From NCBI GenBank assembly GCA_014843695.1, contig CM026403.1, positions 3,286,150 through 3,350,149 on the forward strand: a DNA stretch of 64,000 nucleotides, written 5' to 3'. The notes under the pieces are model-generated. The model saw only the letters and a program-made list of their open reading frames with translations, searched no databases and had not been told where the DNA came from. The stretch is from Archivesica marissinica. Lineage: Eukaryota; Mollusca; Bivalvia; Venerida; Vesicomyidae. Each line of letters opens with the position of its first letter. The first letter of the stretch is position 1. A program made the translations under genes and the position numbers. Positions 24,561 to 39,900 of the stretch are shown one piece after another.

Positions 24561-26640
24561 AAACGAGTGTAACATAGGGATTGATGTGGGAAGTATAACC
24601 AAGTGTAACGTAGATAATTATGTGGGAAGCATATCCGAGTGTAACGTAGAGATTGATGTTGTTAGTATAACCAAGTGTAACGTAGAGATTGATGTGTGAA
24701 GTATAACCAAGTGTAACGTAGATAATGATGTGGGAAGCATAATCGAGTGTAACATAGAGCTTGATGTTGTGAGTATATCCGAGTGTAACGTAGAGATTGG
24801 TGTTGTGAATATAAACGAGTGTAACATAGGGATTGATGTGGGAAGTATAACCAAGTGTAACGTAGATAATGATGTGGGAAGCATAACCGAGTGTAACGTA
24901 GAGATTGATGTGGGAAGTATATCTGAGTGTAACGTAGAGATTGATGGTGTGAGTTTAACCTAGTGTAACGTAGAGATTGGTTTGGGGAGTATAACCAAGT
25001 GTAACATAGAGATTGATGTTGGAAGCATAACCGAGTGTAACGTAGATATTGGTGTTGTGAGTATATCCGAGTATAACGTAGAGATTGATGTGGGAAGTAT
25101 AACCGAGTGTAAGGTAGATATTGATGTGGGAAGCATAATCGAGTGTAACGTAGATATTGATGTGGGAAGTATAACCAAGTGTAACGTAGAGATTGATGTT
25201 ATGAGCATAACCGAGTATAACGTAGAGATTGATGTGGGAAATATAACCAAGTGTAACGTAGAGATTGAAGTGGGGCGCATAACCGAGTGTAACGTAGATA
25301 TTGATGTTGTGAGCATAACCAAGTATAACGTAGAGATTGATGTGGGAAGCATAACCGAGTGTAAGGTAGATATTGATGTGGGAAGCATAACCGAGTGTAA
25401 CGTAGATATTGATGTGGGAAGTATAACCAAGTGTAACGTAGAGATTGATGTTATGAGCATAACCGAGTGTAACGTAGAGATTGGTGTTGTGAGTATAACC
25501 GAGTGTAACGTAGAGATTGGTGTTGTGAGTATAAACGAGTGTAACGTAGATATTGATGTGGGAAGTATAACCAAGTGTAACGTAGATAATGATGTGGGAA
25601 GCATAACCGAGTGTAACGTAGAGATTGATGTGGGAAGTGGGAAGTATAACCAAGTGTAACATAGTGATTGATGTTATGAGCATAACCGAGTATAACGTAG
25701 AGATTGATGTGGGAAATATAACCGAGTGTAACGTAGAGATTGATGTGGGAAGAATAGCCGAGTGTAACGTAGAGATTGATGTTGTGAGCATAACCAAGTG
25801 TAACGTAGAGATTGATGTGGGAAGTATAACCGAGTGTAACGTAGAGATTGATGTGGGAAGAATAGCCGTGTGTAATGTAGAGATTGATGTGGGAAGTATA
25901 ACCGAGTTTAACGATTATAAAATGATGTGGGAAATATACCCGAGTGTAACGTAGAGATTGATGTTATGAGTATAGCCGAGTGTAACGTAGAGATTGGTGT
26001 GGGAAGCATAACCGTGTGTAACGTAGAGATTGATGTGGGGAGTATAACCGTGTGTAACTTAGAGATTGATGTGGGAAGTATAACCGAGTTTAACGTAGAT
26101 ATTGATGTGTGAAGCATAGGCGAGTGTAACGTAGAGATTGATTTGGGAAGTATAACCGAGTGTAATGTAGATATTGATGTGGAAAGCATAGCCGAGTGTA
26201 ACGTAGAGATTTATGTGGAAAGTATAACCGAGTGTAACGTAGAGATTGGTGTGGGAAGCATAACCGAGTGTAACGTAGAGATTGATGTCGGAAGCATAAC
26301 CGAGTGTAACGTAGAGATTGGTGTGGGAGAATAGCCGAGTGTAACGTAGAGATTGGTGTGGGAAGCATAACCGAGTGTAACGTAGAGATTGATGTGTGAA
26401 GCATAACCGAGTGTAACGTAGAGATTGGTGTGAGAGAATAGCCGAGTGTAACGTAAAGATTTTTGTGGGAAGCATAACTGAGTGTAACGTAGGGATTGAT
26501 GTGGGGATTATAGCCGAGTGTAACGTAGAGATTTGTGTGGGAAGTATAACCGAGAGCGGATTGGTGTGGGGAGCATAATGGCGAGTAGCGTAGTGATTCA
26601 TGTGTGTGGGTATAACCGAGTTAATCTTAGATATTAATAT

Positions 26641-26908
26641 GCGGAGTGTAGAGTAGCGATGTGGTCCTGAATGTTTTTACCCATGGTTCGTGATAGTTAG
26701 CTATGCTATTTTACCTAAGAACAAAAATTGTAAAATTATCGTAAAGAACATAGTAGGCAATCAATTAATCCTGCCATTCAGAGTGTTACATCCTAATCAT
26801 TGTGAAACCTATCAGAACTCACTAATCTAATCATTTATAGACGTATATTTGTAACATGATTTTCTCGTGCACTAATATCAAGTATATTTGAAATTGGTGT
26901 CATATTAG
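26641..26908. other. Unique sequence at contig edge
   Basis: AT-rich sequence without a recognisable gene or repeat. It ends the left contig just before the N gap, so the left array is fully bounded within this contig. Confidence 0.6.
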
Positions 26909-27908
26909 NNNNNNNNNNNNNNNNNNNNNNNNNNNNNNNNNNNNNNNNNNNNNNNNNNNNNNNNNNNNNNNNNNNNNNNNNNNNNNNNNNNNNNNNNNNN
27001 NNNNNNNNNNNNNNNNNNNNNNNNNNNNNNNNNNNNNNNNNNNNNNNNNNNNNNNNNNNNNNNNNNNNNNNNNNNNNNNNNNNNNNNNNNNNNNNNNNNN
27101 NNNNNNNNNNNNNNNNNNNNNNNNNNNNNNNNNNNNNNNNNNNNNNNNNNNNNNNNNNNNNNNNNNNNNNNNNNNNNNNNNNNNNNNNNNNNNNNNNNNN
27201 NNNNNNNNNNNNNNNNNNNNNNNNNNNNNNNNNNNNNNNNNNNNNNNNNNNNNNNNNNNNNNNNNNNNNNNNNNNNNNNNNNNNNNNNNNNNNNNNNNNN
27301 NNNNNNNNNNNNNNNNNNNNNNNNNNNNNNNNNNNNNNNNNNNNNNNNNNNNNNNNNNNNNNNNNNNNNNNNNNNNNNNNNNNNNNNNNNNNNNNNNNNN
27401 NNNNNNNNNNNNNNNNNNNNNNNNNNNNNNNNNNNNNNNNNNNNNNNNNNNNNNNNNNNNNNNNNNNNNNNNNNNNNNNNNNNNNNNNNNNNNNNNNNNN
27501 NNNNNNNNNNNNNNNNNNNNNNNNNNNNNNNNNNNNNNNNNNNNNNNNNNNNNNNNNNNNNNNNNNNNNNNNNNNNNNNNNNNNNNNNNNNNNNNNNNNN
27601 NNNNNNNNNNNNNNNNNNNNNNNNNNNNNNNNNNNNNNNNNNNNNNNNNNNNNNNNNNNNNNNNNNNNNNNNNNNNNNNNNNNNNNNNNNNNNNNNNNNN
27701 NNNNNNNNNNNNNNNNNNNNNNNNNNNNNNNNNNNNNNNNNNNNNNNNNNNNNNNNNNNNNNNNNNNNNNNNNNNNNNNNNNNNNNNNNNNNNNNNNNNN
27801 NNNNNNNNNNNNNNNNNNNNNNNNNNNNNNNNNNNNNNNNNNNNNNNNNNNNNNNNNNNNNNNNNNNNNNNNNNNNNNNNNNNNNNNNNNNNNNNNNNNN
27901 NNNNNNNN
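26909..27908. other. Assembly gap, exactly 1000 N
   Basis: Run of 1000 N. The round length, identical to the second gap, indicates an arbitrary scaffold-join spacer rather than a measured distance. Confidence 0.98.
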
Positions 27909-30900
27909 TCTACGTTACACTCATTTATGCTTCCCAAATCAATATCTACGTTACACTCGGATATACTTCCCACATCAATCTCTACGTTACACTCGGCTAT
28001 TCTTCCCACATCAATATCTACATTACACTCGTTTATACTCCCCACATCAATCTCTACGTTACACTCGGTTATGCTTCCCACATCAATCTCTCCGTTACAC
28101 TCGGCTATAGTCCCCACACCAATCTCTACGTTACACTCGGTTATACTTCCCAGATCAATCTCTACGTTACACTCGGTTATACTCACAACACCAATCTCTA
28201 CGTTACACTCGGTTATTCTACCCACATCAATCTCTACGTTACACTCGGATATGCTTCCCACACCAATCTCTACGTTACACTCGGTTATACTTCCCACATC
28301 AATCTCTACGTTACACTCGGTTATACTTCCCACACCAATCTCTACGTTACACTCGGTTATACTCATAACATCAATCTCTACGTTACACTCGGTTATACTC
28401 ATAACATCAATATCTACGTTACACTCGGTTATACTTCCCACACCAATCTCTACTTTACACTCGGTTATACTTCCCACATCAATCTCTACGTTACACTCGG
28501 TTATACTTCCCACACCAATCTCTAGGTTACACTCGGTTATACTCATAACATCAATCTCTACGTTACACTCGGTTATACTTCCCACATAAATATCTACGTT
28601 ACACTCTGTTATACTTCCCACATCAATCTCTACGTTACACTCGGTTATGCTTCCCACATCAATCTCTACGTTACACTCGGATATACTTCCTACATCAATC
28701 TCTACGTTACACTCGGCTATTCTTCCCATATCAAATCTCTATGTTACACTCTGATATACTTCCCACATCAATCTCTACGTTACACTCGGTTATGCTTCCC
28801 ACATCAATCTCTACGTTACACTCGGTTATACTTCCCACACCAATCTCTACGTTACACTCGGTTATACTTCCCACACCAATCTCTACGTTACACTCGGTTA
28901 TACTCATAACATCAATCTCTACGTTACACTCAGTTATGTGGCAAACATTAATATCTACATTACACTCGGTTATACTTCCCACATCAATCTCTACGTTACA
29001 CTCGGTTATACTTCCCTCATCAATCTCTACGTTACACTCGGTTATACTTCCCACACCAATCTCTACGTTACACTCGGTTATACTCATAACATCAATCTCT
29101 ACGTTACACTCGGTTATACTTCCCACATCAATATCTACGTTACACTCATTTATGCTTCCCACATCAATCTCTACGTTACACTCGGATATACTTCCCACAT
29201 CAATCTCTACGTTACACTCGGCAATTCTTCCCAGATCAATATCTACATTACACTCGTTTATACTTCCCACATCAATCTCTACGTTACACTCGTTTATACT
29301 TCCCACATCAATCTCTACGTTACACTCGGTTATGCTTCCCACATCAATCTCTCCGTTACACTCGGCTATAGTCCCCACACCAATCTCTACGTTACACTCG
29401 GTTATACTTCCCAGACCAATCTCTACGTTACACTCGGTTATACTCACAACACCAATCTCTACGTTACACTCGGTTATTCTACCCACATCAATCTCTACGT
29501 TACACTCGGATATGCTTCCCACACCAATCTCTACGTTACACTCGGTTATACTTCCCACATCAATCTCTACGTTACACTCGGTTATACTTCCCACACCAAT
29601 CTCTACGTTACACTCGGTTATACTCATAACATCAATCTCTACGTTACACTCGGTTATACTCATAACATCAATATCTACGTTACACATAGTTATACTTCCC
29701 ACACCAATCTCTACTTTACACTCGGTTATACTTCCCACATCAATCTCTACGTTACACTCGGTTATACTTCCCACACCAATCTCTACGTTACACTCGGTTA
29801 TACTCATAACATCAATCTCTACGTTACACTCGGTTATACTTCCCACATCAATATCTACGTTACACTCTGTTATACTTCCCACATCAATCTCTACGTTACA
29901 CTCGGTTATGCTTCCCACATCAATCTCTACGTTACACTCGGATATACTTCCTACATCAATCTCTACGTTACACTCGGCTATTCTTCCCATATCAAATCTC
30001 TACGTTACACTCTGATATACTTCCCACATCAATCTCTACGTTACACTCGGTTATGCTTCCCACATCAATATCTACATTACACTCGTTTATACTTCCCACA
30101 TCAATCTCTACGTTACACTCGGTTATACTTCCCACACCAATCTCTACGTTACACTCGGTTATACTCATAACATCAATCACTACGTTACACTCAGTTATGT
30201 GGCCCACATTAATATCTACGTTTCACTCGGTTATACTTCCCACATCAATCTCTATGTTACACTCGGTTATACTTCCGACATCAATATATACGTTACACTC
30301 AGTTATGCGTCCCACACCAATCTCTACGTTACACTCGTTTATGCTTCCCACATCAATCTCTACGTTACACTCGGTTATACTTCCCACATCAATATCTACG
30401 TTACACTCGGTTATACATCCCACATCAATATCTACATTACACTCGGTTATATTTCCCACATCAATCTCTACGTCACACTCGGTTATACTTCCCACATCAA
30501 TCTCTACGTTACACTCGGTTATACTTCCCACATCAATATCTACGTTACACTCTGTTATACTTCCCACATCAATCTCTACGTTACACTCGGTTATGCTTCC
30601 CACATCAATCTCTACGTTACACTCGGATATACCTCCTACATCAATCTCTACGTTACACTCGGCTATTCTTCCCATATCAAATCTCTACGTTACACTCTGA
30701 TATACTTCCCACATCAATCTCTACGTTACACTCGGTTATGCTTCCCACATCAATATCTACATTACACTCGTTTATACTTCCCACATCAATCTCTACGTTA
30801 CACTCGGTTATGCTTCCCACATCAATCTCTACGTTACACTCGGTTATACTTCCCACACCAATCTCTACGTTACACTCGGTTATACTTCCCACATCAATCT

Positions 30901-33900
30901 CTATGTTACACTCGGTTATACTTCCGACATCAATATATACGTTACACTCAGTTATGCGTCCCACACCAATCTCTACGTTACACTCGTTTATGCTTCCCAC
31001 ATCAATCTCTACGTTACACTCGGTTATACTTCCCACATCAATATCTACGTTACACTCGGTTATGCATCCCACATCAATATCTACATTACACTCGGTTATA
31101 TTTCCCACATCAATCTCTACGTCACACTCGGTTATACTTCCCACATCAATCTCTACGTTACACTCGGTTATACTTCCCAAACCAATCTCTACGTTACACT
31201 CGGTTATGCTCATAACATCAATCGCTACGTTACACTCGGATATACTTCCCACATCAATATCTACGTTACACTCGGCTATTCGTCCCAGATCAAATCTCTA
31301 CGTTACACTCTGATATACTTCCCATATCAATCTCTACGTTACACTCGGTTATACTTCCCACATCAATATCTACGTTACACTCGGTTATGCTTCCCACATC
31401 AATATCTACGTTACACTCTGTTATACTTCCCACATCAACCTCTACGTTACACTCGGTTATGCTTCCCACATCAATCTCAGGTTACACTCGGATATACTTC
31501 CTACATCAATCTCTACGTTACACTCGGCTATTCTTCCCACATCAATCTCTACGTTACACTCGGTTATGCTTCCCACATCAATATCTACATTACACTCGTT
31601 TATACTTCCCACATCAATCTCTACGTTACACTCGGTTATGCTTCCCACATCAATCTCTACGTTACACTCGGTAATACTTCCCACACCAATCTCTACGTTA
31701 CACTCGGTTATACTCATAACATCAATCTCTACGTTACACTCAGTTATGTGGCCCACATTAATATCTACGTTACACTCGGCTATTCGTCCCAGATCAAATC
31801 TCTACGTTACACTCTGATATACTTCCCAGATCAATATCTACGTTACACTCTGATATACTTCCCACATCAATCTCTACGTTACACTCGGTTATACTTCCCA
31901 CATCAATATCTACGTTACACTCGGTTAAACTTCCCACATCAATATCTACGTTACACTCAGTTATACTTCCCACACCAATCTCTACTTTACACTCGGTTAT
32001 ACTTCCCACATCAATCTCTACGTTACACTCGGTTATACATCCCACACCAATCTCTACGTTACACTCGGTTATACTCATAACATCAATCTCTACGTTACAC
32101 TCGGTTATACCTCCCACATCAATATCTACGTTACACTCATTTATGCTTCCCACATCAATCTCTACGTTACACTCGGATATACTTCCCACATCAATCTATA
32201 CGTTACTCTCGGCTATTCTTCCCAGATCAATATCTACATTACACTCGTTTATACTTCCCACATCAATCTCTACGTTACACTCGGTTATGCTTCCCACATC
32301 AATCTCTCCGTTACACTCGGCTATAGTCCCCACACCAATCTCTACGTTACACTCGGTTATACTTCCCAGATCAATCTCTACGTTACACTCGGTTATACTT
32401 ACAACACCAATCTCTACGTTACACTCGGTTATTCTACCCACATCAATCTCTACGTTACACTCGGATTTGCTTCCCACACCAATCTCTACGTTACACTCGG
32501 TTATACTTCCCACATCAATCTCTACGTTACACTCGGTTATACTTCCCACACCAATCTCTAAGTTACACTCGGTTATACTCATAACATCAATCTCTACGTT
32601 ACACTCGGTTATACTCATAACATCAATAACTACGTTACACTCGGTTATACTTCCCACACCAATCTCTACTTTACACTCGGTTATACTTCCCACATCAATC
32701 TCTACGTTACACTCGGTTATACTTCCCACACCAATCTCTAGGTTACACTCGGTTATACTCATAACATCAATCTCTACGTTACACTCGGTTATACTTCCCA
32801 CATCAATTTCTACGTTACACTCTGTTATACTTCCCACATCAATCTCTACGTTACACTCGGTTATGCTTCCCACATCAATCTCTACGTTACACTCGGATAT
32901 ACTTCCTACATCAATCTCTACGTTACACTCGGCTATTCTTCCCATATCAAATCTCTACGTTACACTCTGATATACTTCCCACATCAATCTCTACGTTACA
33001 CTCGGTTATGCTTCCCACATCAATATCTACATTACACTCGTTTATACTTCCCACATCAATCTCTACGTTACACTCGGTTATGCTTCCCACATCAATCTCT
33101 ACGTTACACTCGGTTATACTTCCCACACCAATCTCTACGTTACACTCGGTTATACTTCCCACACCAATCTCTACGTTACACTCGGTTATACTCATAACAT
33201 CAATCTCTACGTTACACTCAGTTATGTGGCAAACATTAATATCTACATTACACTCGGTTATACTTCCCACATCAATATCTACGTTACACTCGGTTATACT
33301 TCCGACATCAATATATACGTTACACTCAGTTATGCGTCCCACACCAATCTCTACGTTACACTAGGTTATACTTCTCACCTCAATCTCTACGTTACACTCA
33401 GTTATGCCTCCACATCAATATCTACGTTACACTCGTTTATGCTTCCCACATCAATCTCTACGTTACACTCGGTTATACTTCCCACATCAATATCTACGTT
33501 ACACTCGGTTATACATCCCACATCAATATCTACGTTACACTCGGTTATATTTCCCACATCAATCTCTACGTCACACTCGGTTATACTTCCCACACCAATC
33601 TCTACGTTACACTCGGTTATACTTCCCACACCAATCTCTACGTTACACTCGGTTATGCTTCCCACATCAATCTCTACGTTACACTCGGATATACTTCCCA
33701 CATCAATCTCTACGTTACACTCGGCTATTCGTCCCAGATCAAATATCTACGTTACACTCTGATATACTTCTCACATCAATCTCTACGTTACACTCGGTTA
33801 TACTTCCCACATCAATATCTACGTTACACTCAGTTATACTTCCCACACCAATCTCTACTTTACACTCGGTTATACTTCCCACATCAATCTCTACGTTACA

Positions 33901-36900
33901 CTCGGTTATACTTCCCACACCAATCTCTACGTTACACGCGGTTATACTCATAACATCAATCTCTACGTTACACTCGGTTATACTTCCCACATCAATATCT
34001 ACGTTACACTCATTTATGCTTCCCACATCAATCTCTACGTTACACTCGGATATACTTCCCACATCAATCTCTATGTTACACTCGGCTATTCTTCCCAGAT
34101 CAATATCTACATTACACTCGTTTATACTTCCCACATCAATCTCTACGTTACACTCGGTTATGCTTCCCACATCAATCTCTCCGTTACACTCGGCTATAGT
34201 CCCCACACCAATCTCTACGTTACACTCGGTTATACTTCCCAGATCAATCTCTACGTTACACTCGGTTATACTCACAACACCAATCTCTACGTTACACTCG
34301 GTTATTCTACCCACATCAATCTCTACGTTACACTCGGATATGCTTCCCACACCAATCTCTACGTTACACTCGGTTATACTTCCCACATCAATCTCTACGT
34401 TACACTCGGTTATACTTCCCACACCAATCTCTACGTTACACTCGGTTATACTCATAACATCAATCTCTACGTTACACTCGGTTATACTCATAACATCAAT
34501 ATCTACGTTACACTCGGTTATACTTCCCACACCAATCTCTACTTTACACTCGGTTATACTTCCCACATCAATCTCTACGTTACACTCGGTTATACTTCCC
34601 ACACCAATCTCTAGGTTACACTCGGTTATACTCATAACATCAATCTCTACGTTACACTCGGTTATACTTCCCACATAAATATCTACGTTACACTCTGTTA
34701 TACTTCCCACATCAATCTCTACGTTACACTCGGTTATGCTTCCCACATCAATCTCTACGTTACACTCGGATATACTTCCTACATCAATCTCTACGTTACA
34801 CTCGGCTATTCTTCCCATATCAAATCTCTATGTTACACTCTGATATACTTCCCACATCAATCTCTACGTTACACTCGGTTATGCTTCCCACATCAATCTC
34901 TACGTTACACTCGGTTATACTTCCCACACCAATCTCTACGTTACACTCGGTTATACTTCCCACACCAATCTCTACGTTACACTCGGTTATACTCATAACA
35001 TCAATCTCTACGTTACACTCAGTTATGTGGCAAACATTAATATCTACATTACACTCGGTTATACTTCCCACATCAATCTCTACGTTACACTCGGTTATAC
35101 TTCCCACATCTATCTCTACGTTACACTCGGTTATACTTCCCACACCAATCTCTACGTTACACTCGGTTATACTCATAACATCAATCTCTACGTTACACTC
35201 GGTTATACTTCCCACATCAATATCTACGTTACACTCATTTATGCTTCCCACATCAATCTCTACGTTACACTCGGATATACTTCCCACATCAATCTCTACG
35301 TTACACTCGGCTATTCTTCCCAGATCAATATCTACATTACACTCGTTTATACTTCCCACATCAATCTCTACGTTACACTCGTTTATACTTCCCACATCAA
35401 TATCTACGTTACACTCGGTTATGCTTCCCACATCAATCTCTCCGTTACACTCGGCTATAGTCCCCACACCAATCTCTACGTTACACTCGGTTATACTTCC
35501 CAGACCAATCTCTACGTTACACTCGGTTATTCTCACAACACCAATCTCTACGTTACACTCGGCTATACTTCCCACACCAATCTCTCCGTTACACTCGGCT
35601 ATAGTCCCCACACCAATCTCTACGTTACACTCGGATATGCTTCCCACACCAATCTCTACGTTACACTCGGTTATACTTCCCACATCAATCTCTACGTTAC
35701 ACTCGGTTATACTTCCCACACCAATCTCTACGTTACACTCGGTTATACTCATAACATCAATCTCTACGTTACACTCGGTTATACTCATATCATCAATATC
35801 TACGTTACACTCGGTTATACTTCCCACACCAATCTCTACTTTACACTCGGTTATACTTCCCACATTAATCTCTACGTTACACTCGGTTATACTTCCCACA
35901 CCAATCTCTACGTTACACTCGGTTATACTCATAACATCAATCTCTACGTTACACTCGGTTATACTTCCCACATCAATATCTACGTTACACTCTGTTATAC
36001 TTCCCACATCAATCTCTACGTTACACTCGGTTATGCTTCCCACATCAATCTCTACGTTACACTCGGATATACTTCCTACATCAATCTCTACGTTACACTC
36101 GGCTATTCTTCCCATATCAAATCTCTACGTTACACTCTGATATACTTCCAACATCAATCTCTACGTTACACTCGGTTATGCCTCCCACATCAATATCTAC
36201 ATTACACTCGTTTATACTTCCCACATCAATCTCTACGTTACACTCGGTTATGCTTCCCACATCAATCTCTACGTTACACTCGGTTATACTTCCCACACCA
36301 ATCTCTATGTTACACTCGGTTATACTTCCCACACCAATCTCTACGTTACACTCGGTTATACTCATAACATCAATCACTACGTTACACTCAGTTATGTGGC
36401 CCACATTAATATCTACGTTTCACTCGGTTATACTTCCCACATCAATCTCTATGTTACACTCGGTTATACTTCCGACATCAATATATACGTTACACTCAGT
36501 TATGCGTCCCACACCAATCTCTACGTTACACTCGGTTATACTTCTCACATCAATCTCTACGTTACACTCAGTTATGCCTCCACATCAATATCTACGTTAC
36601 ACTCGTTTATGCTTCCCACATCAATATCTACGTTACACTCGGTTATACATCCCACATCAATATCTACGTTACACTCGGTTATACATCCCACATCAATATC
36701 TACGTTACACTCGGTTATATTTCCCACATCAATATCTACGTTACACTCGGTTATACTTCCCACATCAATATCTACGTTACACTCGGTTATACTTCCCACA
36801 TCAATATCTACGTTACACTCGGTTATACATCCCACATCAATATCTACATTACACTCGGTTATATTTCCCACATCAATCTCTACATCACACTCGGTTATAC

Positions 36901-39900
36901 TTCCCACATCAATCTCTACGTTACACTCGGTTATACTTCCCAAACCAATCTCTACGTTACACTCGGTTATGCTCATAACATCAATCGCTACGTTACACTC
37001 GGATATACTTCCCACATCAATATCTACGTTACACTCGGCTATTCGTCCCAGATCAAATCTCTACGTTACACTCTGATATACTTCCCATATGAATCTCTAC
37101 GTTACACTCGGTTATACTTCCCACATCAATATCTACGTTACACTCGGTTATACTTCCCACATCAATATCTACGTTACACTCGGTTATGTTTCCCACATCA
37201 ATCTCTACGTCACACTCGGTTATGCTTCCCACATCAATCTATACGTTACACTCGGTTATACTTCACACACCAATCTCTACGTTACACTCGGTTATACTCA
37301 TAACATCAATCTCTACGTTACACTCAGTTATGTAGCCCACATCAATATCTACGTTACACTCGGTTATACTTCCCACATCAATCTCTACGTTACACTCGGT
37401 TATACTTCCCCACATCAATATCTACGTTACACTCAGTTATGCATCCCACATCAATATCTACATTACACTCGTTTATGCTTCCCACATCAATCTCTACATT
37501 ACACTCGGTTATGCTTCCCAAATCCATCTCTACGTTACACTCGGTTATACTTCCCACACCAATCTCTACGTTACAATCGGTTATACTCATAACATCAATC
37601 TCTACATTACACTCAGTTATGTAGCCCACATCAATATCTACGATACACTCGGTTATACTTCCCACATCAATCTCTACGTTACACTCGGTTATACTTCCGA
37701 CATCAATATATACGTTACACTCAGTTATGCGTCCCACACCAATCTCTACGTTACACTCGGTTATACTTCCCACATCAATCTCTACGTTACACTCAGTTAT
37801 GCGTCCCACATCAATATATACGTTACACTCAGTTATCCTCCCACACATACTACGTTACACTTTATTTCCACATCAATCTCTACGTTACACTCGGTTATAC
37901 TTCCACATCAATATCTACGTTACACTCAGTTATGCTCCCAAATCATCTCTACTACACTCGTATACCCACACATCTCACGTTACACCAACCAACACACCAC
38001 CACACTCCCACACAATCCTACTACACCGTTATCTTCCCACATCAATCTCACGTTACACTCGGTATACTCCCACCCACCACAACACAACAAACCAACCCCA
38101 CACACCCTACACTCGGTATACTTCCCACATCAATCTCTACTTACACTCGTTATACCCCACACACCAACACCACCACATCAATCTCTACGTTACACTCGGT
38201 TATACTTCCCACATCAATATCTACGTTACACTCGGTTATACTTCCCACATCAATCTCTACGTTACACTCGGTTATCTTCCCACATCAATCTCTACATTAC
38301 ACTCGTATACTCCCACATCAATCTCTACGTTACACTCAGTTATACTTCCCAATCAATCTCTACGTTACACTCGTATCTCCCAATCAATATCTACGTTACA
38401 CTCGTTTATACTTCCCACATCAATCTCTACGTTACACTCGGTTATGCTTCCCACATCAATCTCTACGTACACTCGGTTATACTTCCCACACCAATCTCTA
38501 CGTTACACTCGGTTATACTTCCCACACCAATCTCTACGTTACACTCGGTTATACTCATAACATCAATCTCTACATTACACTCAGTTATGTAGCCCACATC
38601 AATATCTACGATACACTCGGTTATACTTCCCACATCAATCTCTACGTTACACTCGGTTATACTTCCGACATCAATATATACGTTACACTCAGTTATGCGT
38701 CCCACACCAATCTCTACGTTACACTCGGTTATACTTCCCACATCAATCTCTACGTTACACTCAGTTATGCGTCCCACATCAATATATACGTTACACTCAG
38801 TTATGCCTCCCACATCGATATCTACGTTACACTCGTTTATGTTTCCCACATCAATCTCTACGTTACACTCGGTTATACTTACCACATCAATATCTACGTT
38901 ACACTCAGTTATGCGTCCCAAATCAATCTCTACGTTACACTCGGCTATAGTCCCCACACCAATCTCTACGTTACACTCGGTTATACTTCCCAGATCAATC
39001 TCTACGTTACACTCGGTTATACTCACAACACCAATCTCTACGTTACACTCGGTTATTCTACCAACATCAATCTCTACGTAACACTCGGATATGCTTCCCA
39101 CACCAATCTCTACGTTACACTCGGTTATTCTTCCCACATCAATCTCTACGTTACACTCGGTTATACTTCCCACACCAATCTCTACGTTACACTCGGTTAT
39201 ACTCATAACATTAATCTCTACGTTACACTCGGTTATACTCATAACATCAATATCTACGTTACACTCGGTTATACTTCCCACACCAATCTCTACTTTACAC
39301 TCGGTTATACTTCCCACATCAATCTCTACGTTACACTCGGTTATACTTCCCACACCAATCTCTAGGTTACACTCGGTTATACTCATAACATCAATCTCTA
39401 CGTTACACTCGGTTATACTTCGCACATAAATATCTACGTTACACTCTGTTATACTTCCCACATCAATCTCTACGTTACACTCGGTTATGCTTCCCACATC
39501 AATCTCTACATTACACTCGGATATACTTCCCACATCAATCTCTACGTTACACTCAGTTATACTTCCCATATCAATCTCTACGTTACACTCGGCTATTCTT
39601 CCCATATCAAATCTCTATGTTACACTCTGATATACTTCCCACATCAATCTCTACGTTACACTCGGTTATGCTTCCCACATCAATCTCTACGATACACTCG
39701 GTTATACTTCCCACACCAATCTCTACGTTACACTCGGTTATACTTCCCACACCAATCTCTACGTTACACTCGGTTATACTCATAACATCAATCTCTACGT
39801 TACACTCAGTTATGTGGCAAACATTAATATCTACATTACACTCGGTTATACTTCCCACATCAATCTCTACGTTACACTCGGTTATACTTCCCACATCAAT

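Larger units (their letters stand above)
8108..26640 (+). repeat. Left 36-bp satellite array, about 510 copies
   Basis: Head-to-tail 36-bp monomers. The core on this strand is ACCGAGTGTAACGTAGAG, followed by an ATTGATGTGGGAAGTATA-like half. Common variants are GATGTTGTGAG for GATGTGGGAAG, GATATT for GAGATT, and G/A or C/T changes at two CpG sites. Length is a multiple of 3 and the consensus lacks stops in several frames, so both strands show long apparent ORFs (up to about 830 codons on the minus strand). Stops, frame shifts and starts are scattered without pattern. Larger units are visible, for example 1.65-1.8 kb repeats starting near 16709, 18361 and 20161. The right edge decays gradually over 26540-26640. 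Confidence 0.95.

Noticed and set aside
8142..26334. Repeat protein made of GSITECNVEIDV units (plus strand)
   Set aside because: Repeatedly broken by stops and frame changes. No signal peptide, non-repeat ends, splice sites or promoter were seen.
26900..28729. 609-codon ORF crossing the first gap, and ORFs crossing the second gap
   Set aside because: They consist largely of unknown residues translated from N and have no biological meaning.
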